Shown here: positions 16,617 to 25,194 of the stretch, piece by piece | Numbering within the stretch: the first letter of the stretch is position 1 | How the letters are laid out: the number at the start of each line of letters is the position of its first letter | NCBI GenBank assembly: GCA_020161365.1 | Contig: JAIUNU010000021.1 | Span: forward strand, 1 to 35,807 | Length of the DNA: 35,807 nucleotides | Direction of reading: 5' to 3' | From: Pseudomonadota bacterium | GTDB taxonomy: Bacteria > Pseudomonadota > Alphaproteobacteria > Caulobacterales > Caulobacteraceae | Position numbers and translations under genes: made by a program | Notes under the pieces: generated by a model | Seen by the model: only the letters and a program-made list of their open reading frames with translations | The model's database searches: none | Told to the model about the DNA's origin: nothing

Positions 16617-18457
16617 GCTCTATCCCACGGGAAGCTCAGGGTCGGTGGGTTGGCGTGGCGCTTCATCTTCAGGGTCAAGGTCGCCCCCGCGCCCGGCGCC
16701 AGGCTTAGCGAGAACGCCGAGGCGTCGACCGCCTTGGCCGGCGCATCGCCGATCTGGACGCTGAGGATCTGATGCTCCCCATAAGCGCCGCCCTGTACAG
16801 TGACCTCCCGGGCGCTGACCTGGTTGGTGTTGACCAGCGTCACCACCGTCTCGTCATCGGCGAGCCGCTCAACCAGAGCCGCCACGTCCTCAGGGACACC
16901 CGCGCGGCGGCGCACGGGATCAAACCACCGCAGGCGCGCATAATGCAGCGCGCCGCCTTGGGCCGGAGACGTCGATGACCAGGGCGGCCGCGCGATGTGG
17001 ATTCCACCCTCCATCAGGTGGATCAGGGCGGTGACGCTGGCCGGATTGATGTTCAAGGTGGCGTCCGCCAGACGCGTGTCGGGAGTCGTCTTGTCGTCGC
17101 GCCGCGCCTGGGCGCGGGCGCGGACGCGCTCCAGATCGGCCCGCAGCGCCTTCACCGGATAGGCCGCGTCCCGCCCTTCGAGGAAGGCGAGCCAGGGGTG
17201 GTCGGCGGCCCGCGCCCGGTCCGACGCCGTCTGCGACATGTACCAGATCTCAAGCCCGTTCAGCCGATACTCGCCCGGCGCATAGCCGTACCAGCCCTTG
17301 GGACCGTACATGCGGGGCGTCATGAGCTTGCCGTCGACGACCTTCTTCTGGGCGTTGATCACGTCGTTCTGGCGCCGCCAGACGTCGAGATACTTGTCGT
17401 CGCCCGTCAGAAGATAGGCGTTGAGGAACCCGACGACGGACCTTGGCACGCGGTTGCGGTCTTCGCGCTTTCCCGTGTGCGGCGCCACGGGGCTGAAGCC
17501 CCAGCCATAGGTCCCGCTCCACCACTGGCCCTTGGGCCCGCCGATCTTGCCGTCCAGGCCGATCTTGCTGGGCAGCACGTCGCCATTGGCCTTGGCTCGG
17601 TCGATCCAGGCGTCGACATAGGCGACGATCCAGTCGCGGTACTTCGGCTCCTGGTCAAGCATGTAGGCGTTGAGCACCAGGCTGGTGGCCTGCAGGTTCA
17701 GCGGCGCATCGCCGACCACATCGCCATACTCGTCGTAGTGGCGCAGCGTCTCCTCATAGGTGCTCTCGCCATGCTCCATGAAGAAGTGGGTTGGATCGAA
17801 ACGGTCTCCGGCCCAGTCCAGCGGCGTCGCTTGCCGCAGCATAGGCCCCTTGCTGCCGGTGATCATGCTGCGGATGATCTTCAGCTTCGGATCGTAGTTG
17901 GCGACGCTCTTGTCCTCGCCTGTGTAGAAGCCCGAGAAACGCTTGACCCGGTCGCGGTATCGAACATCGTAAGGATCCGACAGGCCCAGCAGGTTGAACA
18001 CCGACAGTCCCTCGGATAGGTGCTGCCAGTCGGTCATGACCGGGAACTCGCGGAAGTACATGCCCTCGCGCGCAAACGGCACTTCCTGGGTCCGGGCCGC
18101 CGTGTACTGGGCGACATTGCCTTCGAAAGCCTTCTTGGCCATCACCAGTACATTGTCGTCGGCGCCCAGGGCGTGCAGCGTAGGCCAGTCGTTGACGTTC
18201 TCGATCGCGTCGTCAGGCCCGTCATTGGCGCCCCAGCGCGCCACGGCTTGGAGCCAGCCCCGCTCGTCGAAATAGCGCGCAAAGAAGGCCGCGCAGGCCT
18301 CCTCGTTGGCCTTAAGCAACTGGCGCTGCAGCAGCGCCCATTCGGGCGGGGCCATCGGCGTGGCGATGGTCGCGAGCGGCGCGGCGACGGCGGACCGAGC
18401 GCCATCAGCCAACACCAAGGCCGAGACGCCAGCGAGGAAGAAGCGACGGGTGGTCAT
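16613..18457 (-). CDS. Tat-exported protein of unknown function (possible carbohydrate-active enzyme)
   Basis: A 614-residue protein that I do not recognise. It begins with a clear Tat signal (TTRRFFLAGVSALVLADG...AVAA). The central part is helical with many Trp, Tyr, His and Asp residues, including VMTDWQHLSEGL, HFFMEHGESTYEETLRHYDEYGD and GQWWSGTYGWGFSPVAPHTG. This spacing recalls (alpha/alpha) toroid glycosidases and lyases. The last 120 residues look like a beta-sandwich, as is common at the C-terminus of such enzymes. It lies between the carboxylesterase (convergent, sharing the palindrome CTAG at 16613-16616 as stop) and the MFS transporter (same strand, 3-base gap). It is probably a periplasmic hydrolase or lyase acting on a uronate-containing polymer or glycoside. 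Function is inferred from context only. Confidence 0.75.
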   Translation of the reverse strand: MTTRRFFLAGVSALVLADGARSAVAAPLATIATPMAPPEWALLQRQLLKANEEACAAFFARYFDERGWLQAVARWGANDGPDDAIENVNDWPTLHALGADDNVLVMAKKAFEGNVAQYTAARTQEVPFAREGMYFREFPVMTDWQHLSEGLSVFNLLGLSDPYDVRYRDRVKRFSGFYTGEDKSVANYDPKLKIIRSMITGSKGPMLRQATPLDWAGDRFDPTHFFMEHGESTYEETLRHYDEYGDVVGDAPLNLQATSLVLNAYMLDQEPKYRDWIVAYVDAWIDRAKANGDVLPSKIGLDGKIGGPKGQWWSGTYGWGFSPVAPHTGKREDRNRVPRSVVGFLNAYLLTGDDKYLDVWRRQNDVINAQKKVVDGKLMTPRMYGPKGWYGYAPGEYRLNGLEIWYMSQTASDRARAADHPWLAFLEGRDAAYPVKALRADLERVRARAQARRDDKTTPDTRLADATLNINPASVTALIHLMEGGIHIARPPWSSTSPAQGGALHYARLRWFDPVRRRAGVPEDVAALVERLADDETVVTLVNTNQVSAREVTVQGGAYGEHQILSVQIGDAPAKAVDASAFSLSLAPGAGATLTLKMKRHANPPTLSFPWDRA

Positions 18458-18460
18458 GCT

Positions 18461-19777
18461 TTAAGCCGCCTTCAGTTCCAGCCGCTGGATTTTCCCAACG
18501 ATCAGGAAGTAGGCCAGGATAGTGACCACGCAGTGGACGCCGACGAAGATCAAGGCGCCGTCGAACGAGTCCGTGGCCTTGACGATGTAGCCGATGACTA
18601 TCGGGGTCACGATGCCGGCGGCGTTGCCAAAGGTGTTGAAAACCCCGCCGGTCACGCCGGCCATCTGCTTGGGCGAGGTGTCTGAAACCACCGCCCAGCC
18701 CAGAGAGGCGACGCCCTTGCCAAAGAAGGCCAGCGCCATGACCACCACGACCAGCCACTCCTGCTCGATCCAGACACAGGCCATGATGCAGGTGGCCAGT
18801 AGCATGCCGATCAGCAGCGGCGTCTTGCGGGCGATGTCCAGCGAGCCGGTGCGCTTGAGCAGCATATCCGACAATACCCCGCCGAACACGCCGCCGATGA
18901 AGCCGCAAAGCGCGGGCGCGGCGGCGGTGAAGCCCGCCTCCATGATCGACATGCCCCGCGCCTTCACGAGGTAGATCGGGAACCAGGTGACGAAGAAGTA
19001 GGTCAGCACGTTGATGCAATACTGGCCCAGATACACACCCAGCAGCATCCGGCTGGACAAGACCTGCTTGACGTTGGCCCAGGTGAAGGCTGCGCCGTTC
19101 GAAGCCGAGGCTTCCTCCATGCGCACCAGTCCCCCGCCGGACTCGATATAGTCAACCTCGGCCTTGTTGACCGCAGGATGGGTCAATGGACTGTGGATCA
19201 GCTTGACGAAAACGACGGCGGCGACCAGTCCGACCGCACCCATCACCCAAAACACCGAGCGCCAGCCAAAGGCGTGGGCCAGCCAGCCCATCAACGGGGC
19301 GAACGCCACCAGCGAGAAGTACTGGGCTGAATTGAAGATCGCCGAGGCGGTGCCCCGCTCCGATCCCGGAAACCATGCTGCAACGATGCGGGCGTTGGCG
19401 GGAAAGGAGGGCGACTCGCCCAAGCCCACGGCGAACCGCATGGCGAAGAACACGCTGGCCGCCGCCAGCCCCGTGAAGAACCCGGCGAACCCCTGGAGCG
19501 CCGTGAAAAGCGACCAGACCACCAGCGAGATGACGTAGATCCGCTTGGAGCCGAACTTGTCGAGCAACGCTCCGCCGGGAATCTGACCCAGGACGTAAGC
19601 CCAGGCAAAGGCCGACAGGATGTACCCCATGGCCACCGGATCCAGGCCCAGCTCCTTCGACGCCGATTGGCCGGCGATCGAGAAGGTTGCGCGGTCGGCG
19701 TAGTTGATCGTGGTGATGATGAAAAGGACCGTGATGATCAGCCAGCGCACACGTGTCCGCTTGGTGGAGTCGGTCAT
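18461..19777 (-). CDS. MFS organic-anion symporter (GudP/GarP/ExuT-like)
   Basis: A 438-residue transporter with 12 predicted helices. RVRWLIITVLFIITTINYADRATFSIAG opens the protein and is characteristic of the anion:cation symporter branch of the MFS, which takes up glucarate, galactarate, galacturonate and similar acids. GYILSAFAWAYVLGQIPGGALLDKFGSKR is the helix 2-3 signature. The start at 19777 is chosen over 19783 and 19807 because AGGG sits at proper distance. It is transcribed divergently from the TonB receptor and is followed after 3 bases by the 614-aa exported protein. Together with kdgD and the dehydrogenase it should import the uronate or aldarate substrate from the periplasm. Confidence 0.9.
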   Translation of the reverse strand: MTDSTKRTRVRWLIITVLFIITTINYADRATFSIAGQSASKELGLDPVAMGYILSAFAWAYVLGQIPGGALLDKFGSKRIYVISLVVWSLFTALQGFAGFFTGLAAASVFFAMRFAVGLGESPSFPANARIVAAWFPGSERGTASAIFNSAQYFSLVAFAPLMGWLAHAFGWRSVFWVMGAVGLVAAVVFVKLIHSPLTHPAVNKAEVDYIESGGGLVRMEEASASNGAAFTWANVKQVLSSRMLLGVYLGQYCINVLTYFFVTWFPIYLVKARGMSIMEAGFTAAAPALCGFIGGVFGGVLSDMLLKRTGSLDIARKTPLLIGMLLATCIMACVWIEQEWLVVVVMALAFFGKGVASLGWAVVSDTSPKQMAGVTGGVFNTFGNAAGIVTPIVIGYIVKATDSFDGALIFVGVHCVVTILAYFLIVGKIQRLELKAA

Positions 19778-20144
19778 ACGCATCCCTTCCCAAAGAACCG
19801 ATCTCACGTCGGCGTTGATAGGGTTGACGCTAGAGGCGCCCGGCTCGGGCGTCTAAGTCAAATCGCCTATGGACCGATCCACACAGGACATGGATCAAGG
19901 CGACGCCCGCATCGATTTCGACGATGCAAAGCCCGTCTCTTGGCGAAAAATCGCTCGCCTGGTCCGGTTGCAGACGCTCCGCGCAGAGGGTGCGCTCGAT
20001 CCGTGCCGAACGCGCATCGGTTCATACCTGATTGAGATTGGCCCTCGACAAGAACCCATTCCTATCTTGAGGCCAACGAAGAAGGGGGTCCTGACCGCCT
20101 TCGCCACCAACGAGACCCGCCAAATGCGGGCACTGGGAGGGACC
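19778..20144. other. Divergent promoter region between MFS symporter and TonB receptor
   Basis: This 367-base gap lies between two start codons. It holds an imperfect 21-bp palindrome at 19834-19854 (AGGCGCCCG and CGGGCGTCT around a 3-base centre, one mismatched pair) that could be an operator. A TTGACG occurs at 19824-19829, but I find no well-spaced -10. The TonB reading frame stays open upstream to 19869 without any signal peptide or domain, so I treat this as leader, not protein. Confidence 0.45.
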
Positions 20145-22931
20145 ATGTCGACCAACCGCTACCCCGCCGCGCGCGCTGTTCTGGCGCTGAGCGCCTCGGC
20201 CCTGGCGTTGAGCCTGGCGACCGCCGCCACCGCTCAAACCGCGGCGCCGCAGACCGACGACACGGTCGAGGCCGTCGTGGTCACCGGCTTCCGCGCTAGC
20301 CTGCAAAGCGCGATGAATCTCAAGCGCAACGAAAGCGGCGTGGTCGACGCGATCAAGGCAGAGGACATCGCCCAGTTCCCCGACCTCAATCTCGCGGAGT
20401 CGCTGCAACGTATCCCCGGCGTCTCGATCTCGCGCATCAACGGCGAAGGCCGCCAGATCACCGTGCGGGGCCTTGGCTCTGAGTACACCCGCGTGCGCAT
20501 CAACGGCATGGAGGCGATCTCCACGACCGGCGGCACGGCCAATAGCGGCGGCACCAACCGCGGGCGGGGCTTCGACTTCAACGTCTTCGCCTCCGACCTT
20601 TTCAACAGCATCGCCGTCCGCAAGACCGCGTCAGCGGATGTTGAAGAAGGCTCGCTGGGCGCCACTGTCGACCTGACGACCGCCCGCCCCTTCGACAGCC
20701 GCAAACCCCAGCTCGTGATGGCGGTCGGCGGCAGCTACAATGACCTTTCGGGCAAGACCACGCCACGCGTCTCGGCGCTTGCCAGCCGCACCTTCTTTGA
20801 TGGCAAGCTGGGCGCGCTGGTCTCGGTGGCCTACGAGCAGCGCCGCTTGAAGGAAGAAGGCGCCAACATCACGCGCTGGGCGGTCGGCGGCAGCAACGGC
20901 GGCTTCAACGCCGCCTCGACGGTGCCGGGCTACACCATCGCCCAGATCAACAATACTGACACGACCACCGGCATCTTCGCGCCCCGCATCCCCTCGTATG
21001 TCAGCTACGATATCGACAACAAGCGCCTCGGGATCACAGGCTCGTTCCAGTTCAAGCCGACGCCCGACACCGAGATCACGCTCGATACCCTGTACGCCTA
21101 TCTGCACGGCATCCGCAAAGAAGCGCAACTTCAGGCGATCGGCCTTTCGCGGTCTGGCGTCGGCAAGCCGCAGACGATCATCCGGGACGGCGTCGTCCAG
21201 AACGGGAACCTCGTCTACGCCCGGATGGACAATGTCGATCTGCGCACGCAGTCGGCCTATGACGAGTTGAACACCGAGTTCAAGCAGTTCACGCTCTCGG
21301 CGAAACACAACTTCGGCTCGCGGCTCGTGGTCGGCGCCCTGGCGGGCTATGCGGACTCCACGTTCACGCAGCCGATCTCGACGATCATCACCTTCGATCG
21401 GGCCAACAGCCAGAACTACACCTACGACTTCCGCAACAGCCGCGCGCCGCAGATCCTGCTGGGGTTCGACCCGACCGATCCGGCCAACTGGTCGGCGATC
21501 AACGGCACGTCCGAGGTCCGTATCCGCCCGCAATTCGTCGAGAACCAGTTCTCGACGGCCAAGGTCTATGGCGAGTGGGAAGCCAACGACAACCTGCGGA
21601 TCAAGGCCGGCCTGGACTGGCGCAAGTTCGAGTACGACAGCTACGGCGCCTACCGGACCAGCGAGACCGTCAGCCAGACCCTGACGTCCGCCGAGCTGGC
21701 TTCGGTGTCGAAGGTGTTCAGCGGTTTCGGCAAGAACCTCGACATGCCGACCGGCAACGCCACCGCCTGGCTCGCACCGGACATCGACAAGTACAACGCG
21801 CTGCTGAACATCTACAGCAACACCGGCATCTACGCTCTGACCAACACCAACAACAGCTCGGCGCGTGGCCAATACGGCGCGGTCGAGGAGCAGGACACCG
21901 GCGCTTACATCCAAGCCGACTTCAAGTTCGAGGCCTTCGGCATGCCCTTCCGGGGTGACGCCGGCGTGCGCCGGGTTCACACCCAGCAGGAGTCTGCGGG
22001 CTACGCCGCTGTCAGCGGGGCGATCAAACGCGTCGAGGTCAAGCGTGACTACGACCTGACCCTGCCGTCGTTCAACCTCGCCGCCGATGTGACCGATACG
22101 TTCGTGGCGCGCTTCAGCGCGGCAAAGACAATCGCCCGTCCTGGCATCGGCTCCCTATCGCCTGGCGGTGATGTCTCGGTGCAGGGCGCCAACCGCAACT
22201 ACAGCTCAGGCAACCCGTTCCTCGACCCTACCCAGTCCAAGAACCTGGATGTCTCGCTGGAATGGTACCCCGCTCAAGGAACGATGGTCGCCGCCGGCTT
22301 CTTCTTCAAGCGCATCGACACCTTCGTGGCCACGCTCCGGCGTGAGGCGGTCTACAACACCCTCGGCCTGCCGGACTCCCTGCTGACGGGCACCGGCGCC
22401 ACGGCCGATCAAGTCTTCCAGGTCACCCAGCCCGTGAATTCTGACGGCGGCGATCTGAAGGGCTTCGAGATCAACGTCCAGCAGCCCTTCACCTTCCTAC
22501 CGGGCTTCTGGAGCCACTTCGGCGTCATCGCCAACTACACCTATGTCGACTCCAAGATCCAATACCTGACCTCGACGGCGCCTGGCGCGCCGACCGTCAA
22601 CGCAACGCTCGTGGGTCTCTCCAAGAACGCCGCAAACCTGACGCTCTACTACGAGACCCCGAAGTGGAGCGTGCGGGGATCGCTGGCCTATCGCGACGGC
22701 TACCTGACCCAGGTGCCCGGTAGCGACGGCAACACCGTCCAGGGCACCAACGAGACGCTCAATGTCGACATGCAGGCCAGCTGGAACATCCGCGACAACC
22801 TGAAGCTTTCAGTCGAAGGCGTGAACCTGACCGACGAATTCAACGATCAGTACGTTGGCGATAGCAACCGCCTGAACGTTTACACCCACAGCGGACGGCA
22901 GTTCATCGTCGGCCTCCGCTACAACTTCTAG
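20145..22931 (+). CDS. TonB-dependent receptor (Caulobacter/Xanthomonas type)
   Basis: A 928-residue outer membrane receptor with a signal peptide (about 1-32, ending ATAQ). The plug contains VVVTGFRASLQSAMNLKRNESGVVDAIKAEDIAQFPDLNLAESLQRIPGV and GEGRQITVRGLGSEYTRVRINGM, the pattern of the TonB-Xanth-Caul family often tied to carbohydrate uptake. The barrel runs to a terminal phenylalanine (RQFIVGLRYNF). ATG 20145 has a strong GGAGGG site; the open frame back to 19869 is not coding. It is divergent from the MFS symporter and is followed by a rho-independent terminator at 22963. It presumably imports an oligosaccharide or uronate-containing glycoside for the locus, a role inferred from neighbours. 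Confidence 0.93.
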   Translation: MSTNRYPAARAVLALSASALALSLATAATAQTAAPQTDDTVEAVVVTGFRASLQSAMNLKRNESGVVDAIKAEDIAQFPDLNLAESLQRIPGVSISRINGEGRQITVRGLGSEYTRVRINGMEAISTTGGTANSGGTNRGRGFDFNVFASDLFNSIAVRKTASADVEEGSLGATVDLTTARPFDSRKPQLVMAVGGSYNDLSGKTTPRVSALASRTFFDGKLGALVSVAYEQRRLKEEGANITRWAVGGSNGGFNAASTVPGYTIAQINNTDTTTGIFAPRIPSYVSYDIDNKRLGITGSFQFKPTPDTEITLDTLYAYLHGIRKEAQLQAIGLSRSGVGKPQTIIRDGVVQNGNLVYARMDNVDLRTQSAYDELNTEFKQFTLSAKHNFGSRLVVGALAGYADSTFTQPISTIITFDRANSQNYTYDFRNSRAPQILLGFDPTDPANWSAINGTSEVRIRPQFVENQFSTAKVYGEWEANDNLRIKAGLDWRKFEYDSYGAYRTSETVSQTLTSAELASVSKVFSGFGKNLDMPTGNATAWLAPDIDKYNALLNIYSNTGIYALTNTNNSSARGQYGAVEEQDTGAYIQADFKFEAFGMPFRGDAGVRRVHTQQESAGYAAVSGAIKRVEVKRDYDLTLPSFNLAADVTDTFVARFSAAKTIARPGIGSLSPGGDVSVQGANRNYSSGNPFLDPTQSKNLDVSLEWYPAQGTMVAAGFFFKRIDTFVATLRREAVYNTLGLPDSLLTGTGATADQVFQVTQPVNSDGGDLKGFEINVQQPFTFLPGFWSHFGVIANYTYVDSKIQYLTSTAPGAPTVNATLVGLSKNAANLTLYYETPKWSVRGSLAYRDGYLTQVPGSDGNTVQGTNETLNVDMQASWNIRDNLKLSVEGVNLTDEFNDQYVGDSNRLNVYTHSGRQFIVGLRYNF

Positions 22932-22962
22932 GCCGCTGAACCTCCTCCTCTAAGCCTAGAGC

Positions 22963-22996
22963 GCGCCGCCCTCTCCTTACCGGGGGCGGCGCTTTT
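22963..22996 (+). terminator. Rho-independent terminator after the TonB receptor
   Basis: GCGCCGCCC (22963-22971) pairs with GGGCGGCGC (22984-22992) as a 9-bp stem with a 12-base loop, followed directly by TTTT. It lies 31 bases after the receptor stop and ends the plus-strand unit. Confidence 0.85.
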
Positions 22997-23017
22997 CCGT
23001 GCTGCGCGGCTCAAAAG

Positions 23018-23236
23018 CTACCCGCCTTTTGCGCCCGCGAACGAACGCGCGATTGCTGCCATCAATTGATCGAGCATAGGCACGACGAGGCGTGCTGGCT
23101 CAGCGACTTTGCCGCCGGTCTGGGCCGCATGGACCTGGGCGTAGGCCAGGAGGTTGCGATGGGTCGAGGGCGGCAAATCAACCGTGACCTTGACTGGCGC
23201 CTCGTCCTCCAGCGGACGAAGCATGAGCTTGTTCAT
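23018..23236 (-). CDS. DUF2274 family small protein
   Basis: A 72-residue protein. The core EDEAPVKVTVDLPPSTHRNLLAYAQVHAAQTGGKVAEPARLVVPMLDQLMAAIARSF matches DUF2274, a small family usually encoded at the end of trb conjugation clusters, where its role is unknown. It resembles a ribbon-helix-helix type N-terminal strand followed by helices, but that is a guess. The start at 23236 has AGGA 8 bases upstream. No conjugation genes are visible nearby, so this is an orphan copy, possibly left by an integrated element. It is convergent with the TonB receptor and lies in a gap between terminators. Confidence 0.75.
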   Translation of the reverse strand: MNKLMLRPLEDEAPVKVTVDLPPSTHRNLLAYAQVHAAQTGGKVAEPARLVVPMLDQLMAAIARSFAGAKGG

Positions 23237-23307
23237 TCGCGAGTTCCTAAAGCGTAGGGCTCCAGGCCGCCTCATAGCCCGCTCCCATGCGCACGACGGG
23301 ATGGATT

Positions 23308-23347
23308 AAGCTGAAAAGCCCCCGCCTTCCGGCGAGGGCTTCAGCTT
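23308..23347 (-). terminator. Terminator hairpin downstream of the amidohydrolase
   Basis: A long stem-loop forms from AAGCTGAA and AGCCCCCGCC on one side and GGCGAGGGCT and TCAGCTT on the other, with loop TTCC and a few mismatches. Read on the minus strand, the inner stem ends GGGCTTTT, a usual terminator form. It lies just past the amidohydrolase stop at 23366 and would isolate the orphan DUF2274 gene from that operon. Confidence 0.7.
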
Positions 23348-23365
23348 TAGCGTCGGTCCTTTAGC

Positions 23366-25168
23366 TCAGTAGAAAGCTACGTCGTCGAGCTCGAACCACA
23401 ACTTGCGGCCGGCCGGGCGCGAGCCCGAGACGCCCACTTCCAACAGGTCCGCCCCGGTCCATGCCCCCTCGCCGCGCTCCGAGCGCTTGAAGTCGGCGAA
23501 CGGCACGGCGACCTTCGCCCAGGTCTTGTCGGCCATGACCTTGGCGGTCCAGGAGCCCGAGACGGTATTGATCGTCACGATGTAAGCCCCGCCGTCGCCG
23601 CGCAGCTCGAACGTCAGACCCTTGAAGGCCGAGACGTCGACCGGTTGGACCGAACCCCGGCTCAACGGCAACAGGACCCCCGCATCGGGCTCTGGCTTCT
23701 GGGCCATCTTGGCCGCCACGCTCAGCACATGATCGCCGTCGCCCTTGTCGACCGTCTGCAGCACCTCGACGCTGCGGTCGCGACCGCCGTCGAAGTCGCT
23801 GAGACGCAGCGTGTCCAGGCTGGTGCGGCCATCGGCACGCTCGAAGTCGTCGACCAGCGGACCCTTGGCCTTCACGACCGGCAGGGTGGGCTTGTCGTTG
23901 AAGGGCGAGCGAGTCGAGCCGGGTCCGAACACCGCCTTGCCGTCGATGAACACCCGCTCCACCTTGCGGACGTCGGCGATGTTGACCCACGGCTGACCGG
24001 CGATCAGCACGAAGTCGGCGCGTTTTCCCTTCTCCAGCGTGCCACGATCAGCCAGCAGGTTCATGGCCTTGGCGCTGGTGGCTGTGCCGGCGATCAAGGC
24101 CTCGGACGGGGTCAGGCCGGCCTGGACCAGCAGTTCCATCTCATGCAGCGTCGAGAAGCCGTGCACTGTGCCGGGCATGCCGGCGTCGGTGCCAAGGGCG
24201 ATCGGCACGCCAGCGTCCTTCAGAGTCTTCACGTTGGCCAGGGCGTAGCCGAACTTGCGGGCCGCCTGCTGGGCGCGAGGGCTGTCAGCGTCGGCCGGCG
24301 GCTTCTGGCCCGGCTTCACCGGCTCGTACACCGCCAGGGTCGGGGCGTAGTAAGTGCCGCTGGCCTTCAGCTTAGAGACGGTCTGAGCGTCTAGCGGCCG
24401 GTCCTGCAAGCTATGGGCGATGATATCGACCCCGCTGTCGGCCGCCACCGCGCCGCGCTCCACCGTGACGGTGTGCGAGAGCACCTTCAGGTTCTGCTGG
24501 TGGGCCGCGTCGGTCAGGGCCTTCAGCGTCCAGCCGTCCATGCTGGTGTTGTCCGGCGAGGAGCCATAGCGCCATCCATCGGTGAAGGCCTTGATGGCGT
24601 CCGGCTTGTAGGGGGCTAGACCCTCGATCGCGGCCTTGGCCGCCTCGGGGGTGTTGACCCAGCGGGTGGTGGCCTCGTCGGCCCAGTCGGCGCCGTGACC
24701 GCCCGGCGTGCTGACGCGAGCGACGAAGTTGACGTGCGGCGCGGTCAGGGTCGACAGCCACTGACGACGCGGCGCGAAGGACTCCGGTTGCTGGTGGAAG
24801 TCGTTGATCGTCGTGACGCCGGCGGCGACGTAGGCGTCAGCGATCTTGGGCGTGATGTTGGGCGCGCCGGCTGGAGTCCAATGGGTGTGGACGTCGAAGA
24901 AGCCCGGGGTCAAAGCCTGGCCCTTGGCGTCGATCACCTGAGCGCCCTTAGGAGCCTTCACGGCGGGGCCGACGTCGAGGATGCGGCCGTCCTTCACCAC
25001 CAGTGTCCCCGTGTAGGGCGCCGCGCCCGTACCGTCGAAGATCTGAGCGTTGACGATCGCCACGGCGGGCGTCGCTGCTTGGGCGGCCAGCGGTAGCAGA
25101 ACGCCGACGGCGACGATCAGTGCGCCTCTGGAACAGGCCTGGATGAGGCGGAGAGAGTGAGCGGTCAT
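23366..25168 (-). CDS. Secreted amidohydrolase with C-terminal CIA30-like domain
   Basis: A 600-residue exported metal-dependent hydrolase. Signal peptide about 1-31 (ending AAQA). The amidohydrolase barrel spans about 35-430, with HxH at His94/His96 (FDVHTHW), Lys193 (AIKAFTDG), His232 (LSHTVT), His252 (IIAHSL) and Asp328 (LGTDAGMPG), the binuclear set of the imidazolonepropionase/prolidase-like group. Residues about 440-600 (LVDDFERADGRTSLDT...WTAKVMADKTWAKVAVPFADFKR...) resemble a CIA30/galactose-binding-like beta-sandwich. The start is ATG 25168; an in-frame ATG at 25195 would overlap the upstream gene. It is the last gene of a TonB receptor, metalloprotease, amidohydrolase operon. I infer hydrolysis of peptides or a cyclic amide taken up by the receptor. 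Confidence 0.88.
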   Translation of the reverse strand: MTAHSLRLIQACSRGALIVAVGVLLPLAAQAATPAVAIVNAQIFDGTGAAPYTGTLVVKDGRILDVGPAVKAPKGAQVIDAKGQALTPGFFDVHTHWTPAGAPNITPKIADAYVAAGVTTINDFHQQPESFAPRRQWLSTLTAPHVNFVARVSTPGGHGADWADEATTRWVNTPEAAKAAIEGLAPYKPDAIKAFTDGWRYGSSPDNTSMDGWTLKALTDAAHQQNLKVLSHTVTVERGAVAADSGVDIIAHSLQDRPLDAQTVSKLKASGTYYAPTLAVYEPVKPGQKPPADADSPRAQQAARKFGYALANVKTLKDAGVPIALGTDAGMPGTVHGFSTLHEMELLVQAGLTPSEALIAGTATSAKAMNLLADRGTLEKGKRADFVLIAGQPWVNIADVRKVERVFIDGKAVFGPGSTRSPFNDKPTLPVVKAKGPLVDDFERADGRTSLDTLRLSDFDGGRDRSVEVLQTVDKGDGDHVLSVAAKMAQKPEPDAGVLLPLSRGSVQPVDVSAFKGLTFELRGDGGAYIVTINTVSGSWTAKVMADKTWAKVAVPFADFKRSERGEGAWTGADLLEVGVSGSRPAGRKLWFELDDVAFY

Positions 25169-25194
25169 GAGACGCCTTCTTTCTGGGGTACGCA

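Noticed and set aside
16997..18685. Plus-strand frames of 340 and 221 codons opposite the 614-aa protein
   Set aside because: Antisense shadows with biased composition; the minus strand has a Tat signal, domain-like structure and operon spacing.
19869..20144. N-terminal extension of 92 codons for the TonB receptor at 20145
   Set aside because: It lacks a signal peptide, while the sequence from 20145 begins with a signal peptide and has a strong ribosome site.
20631..21980. 449-codon minus-strand open frame inside the TonB receptor gene
   Set aside because: It has the Arg/Val/Asp/Gly-rich composition of an antisense shadow, no start signal, and the opposite strand encodes an intact receptor.
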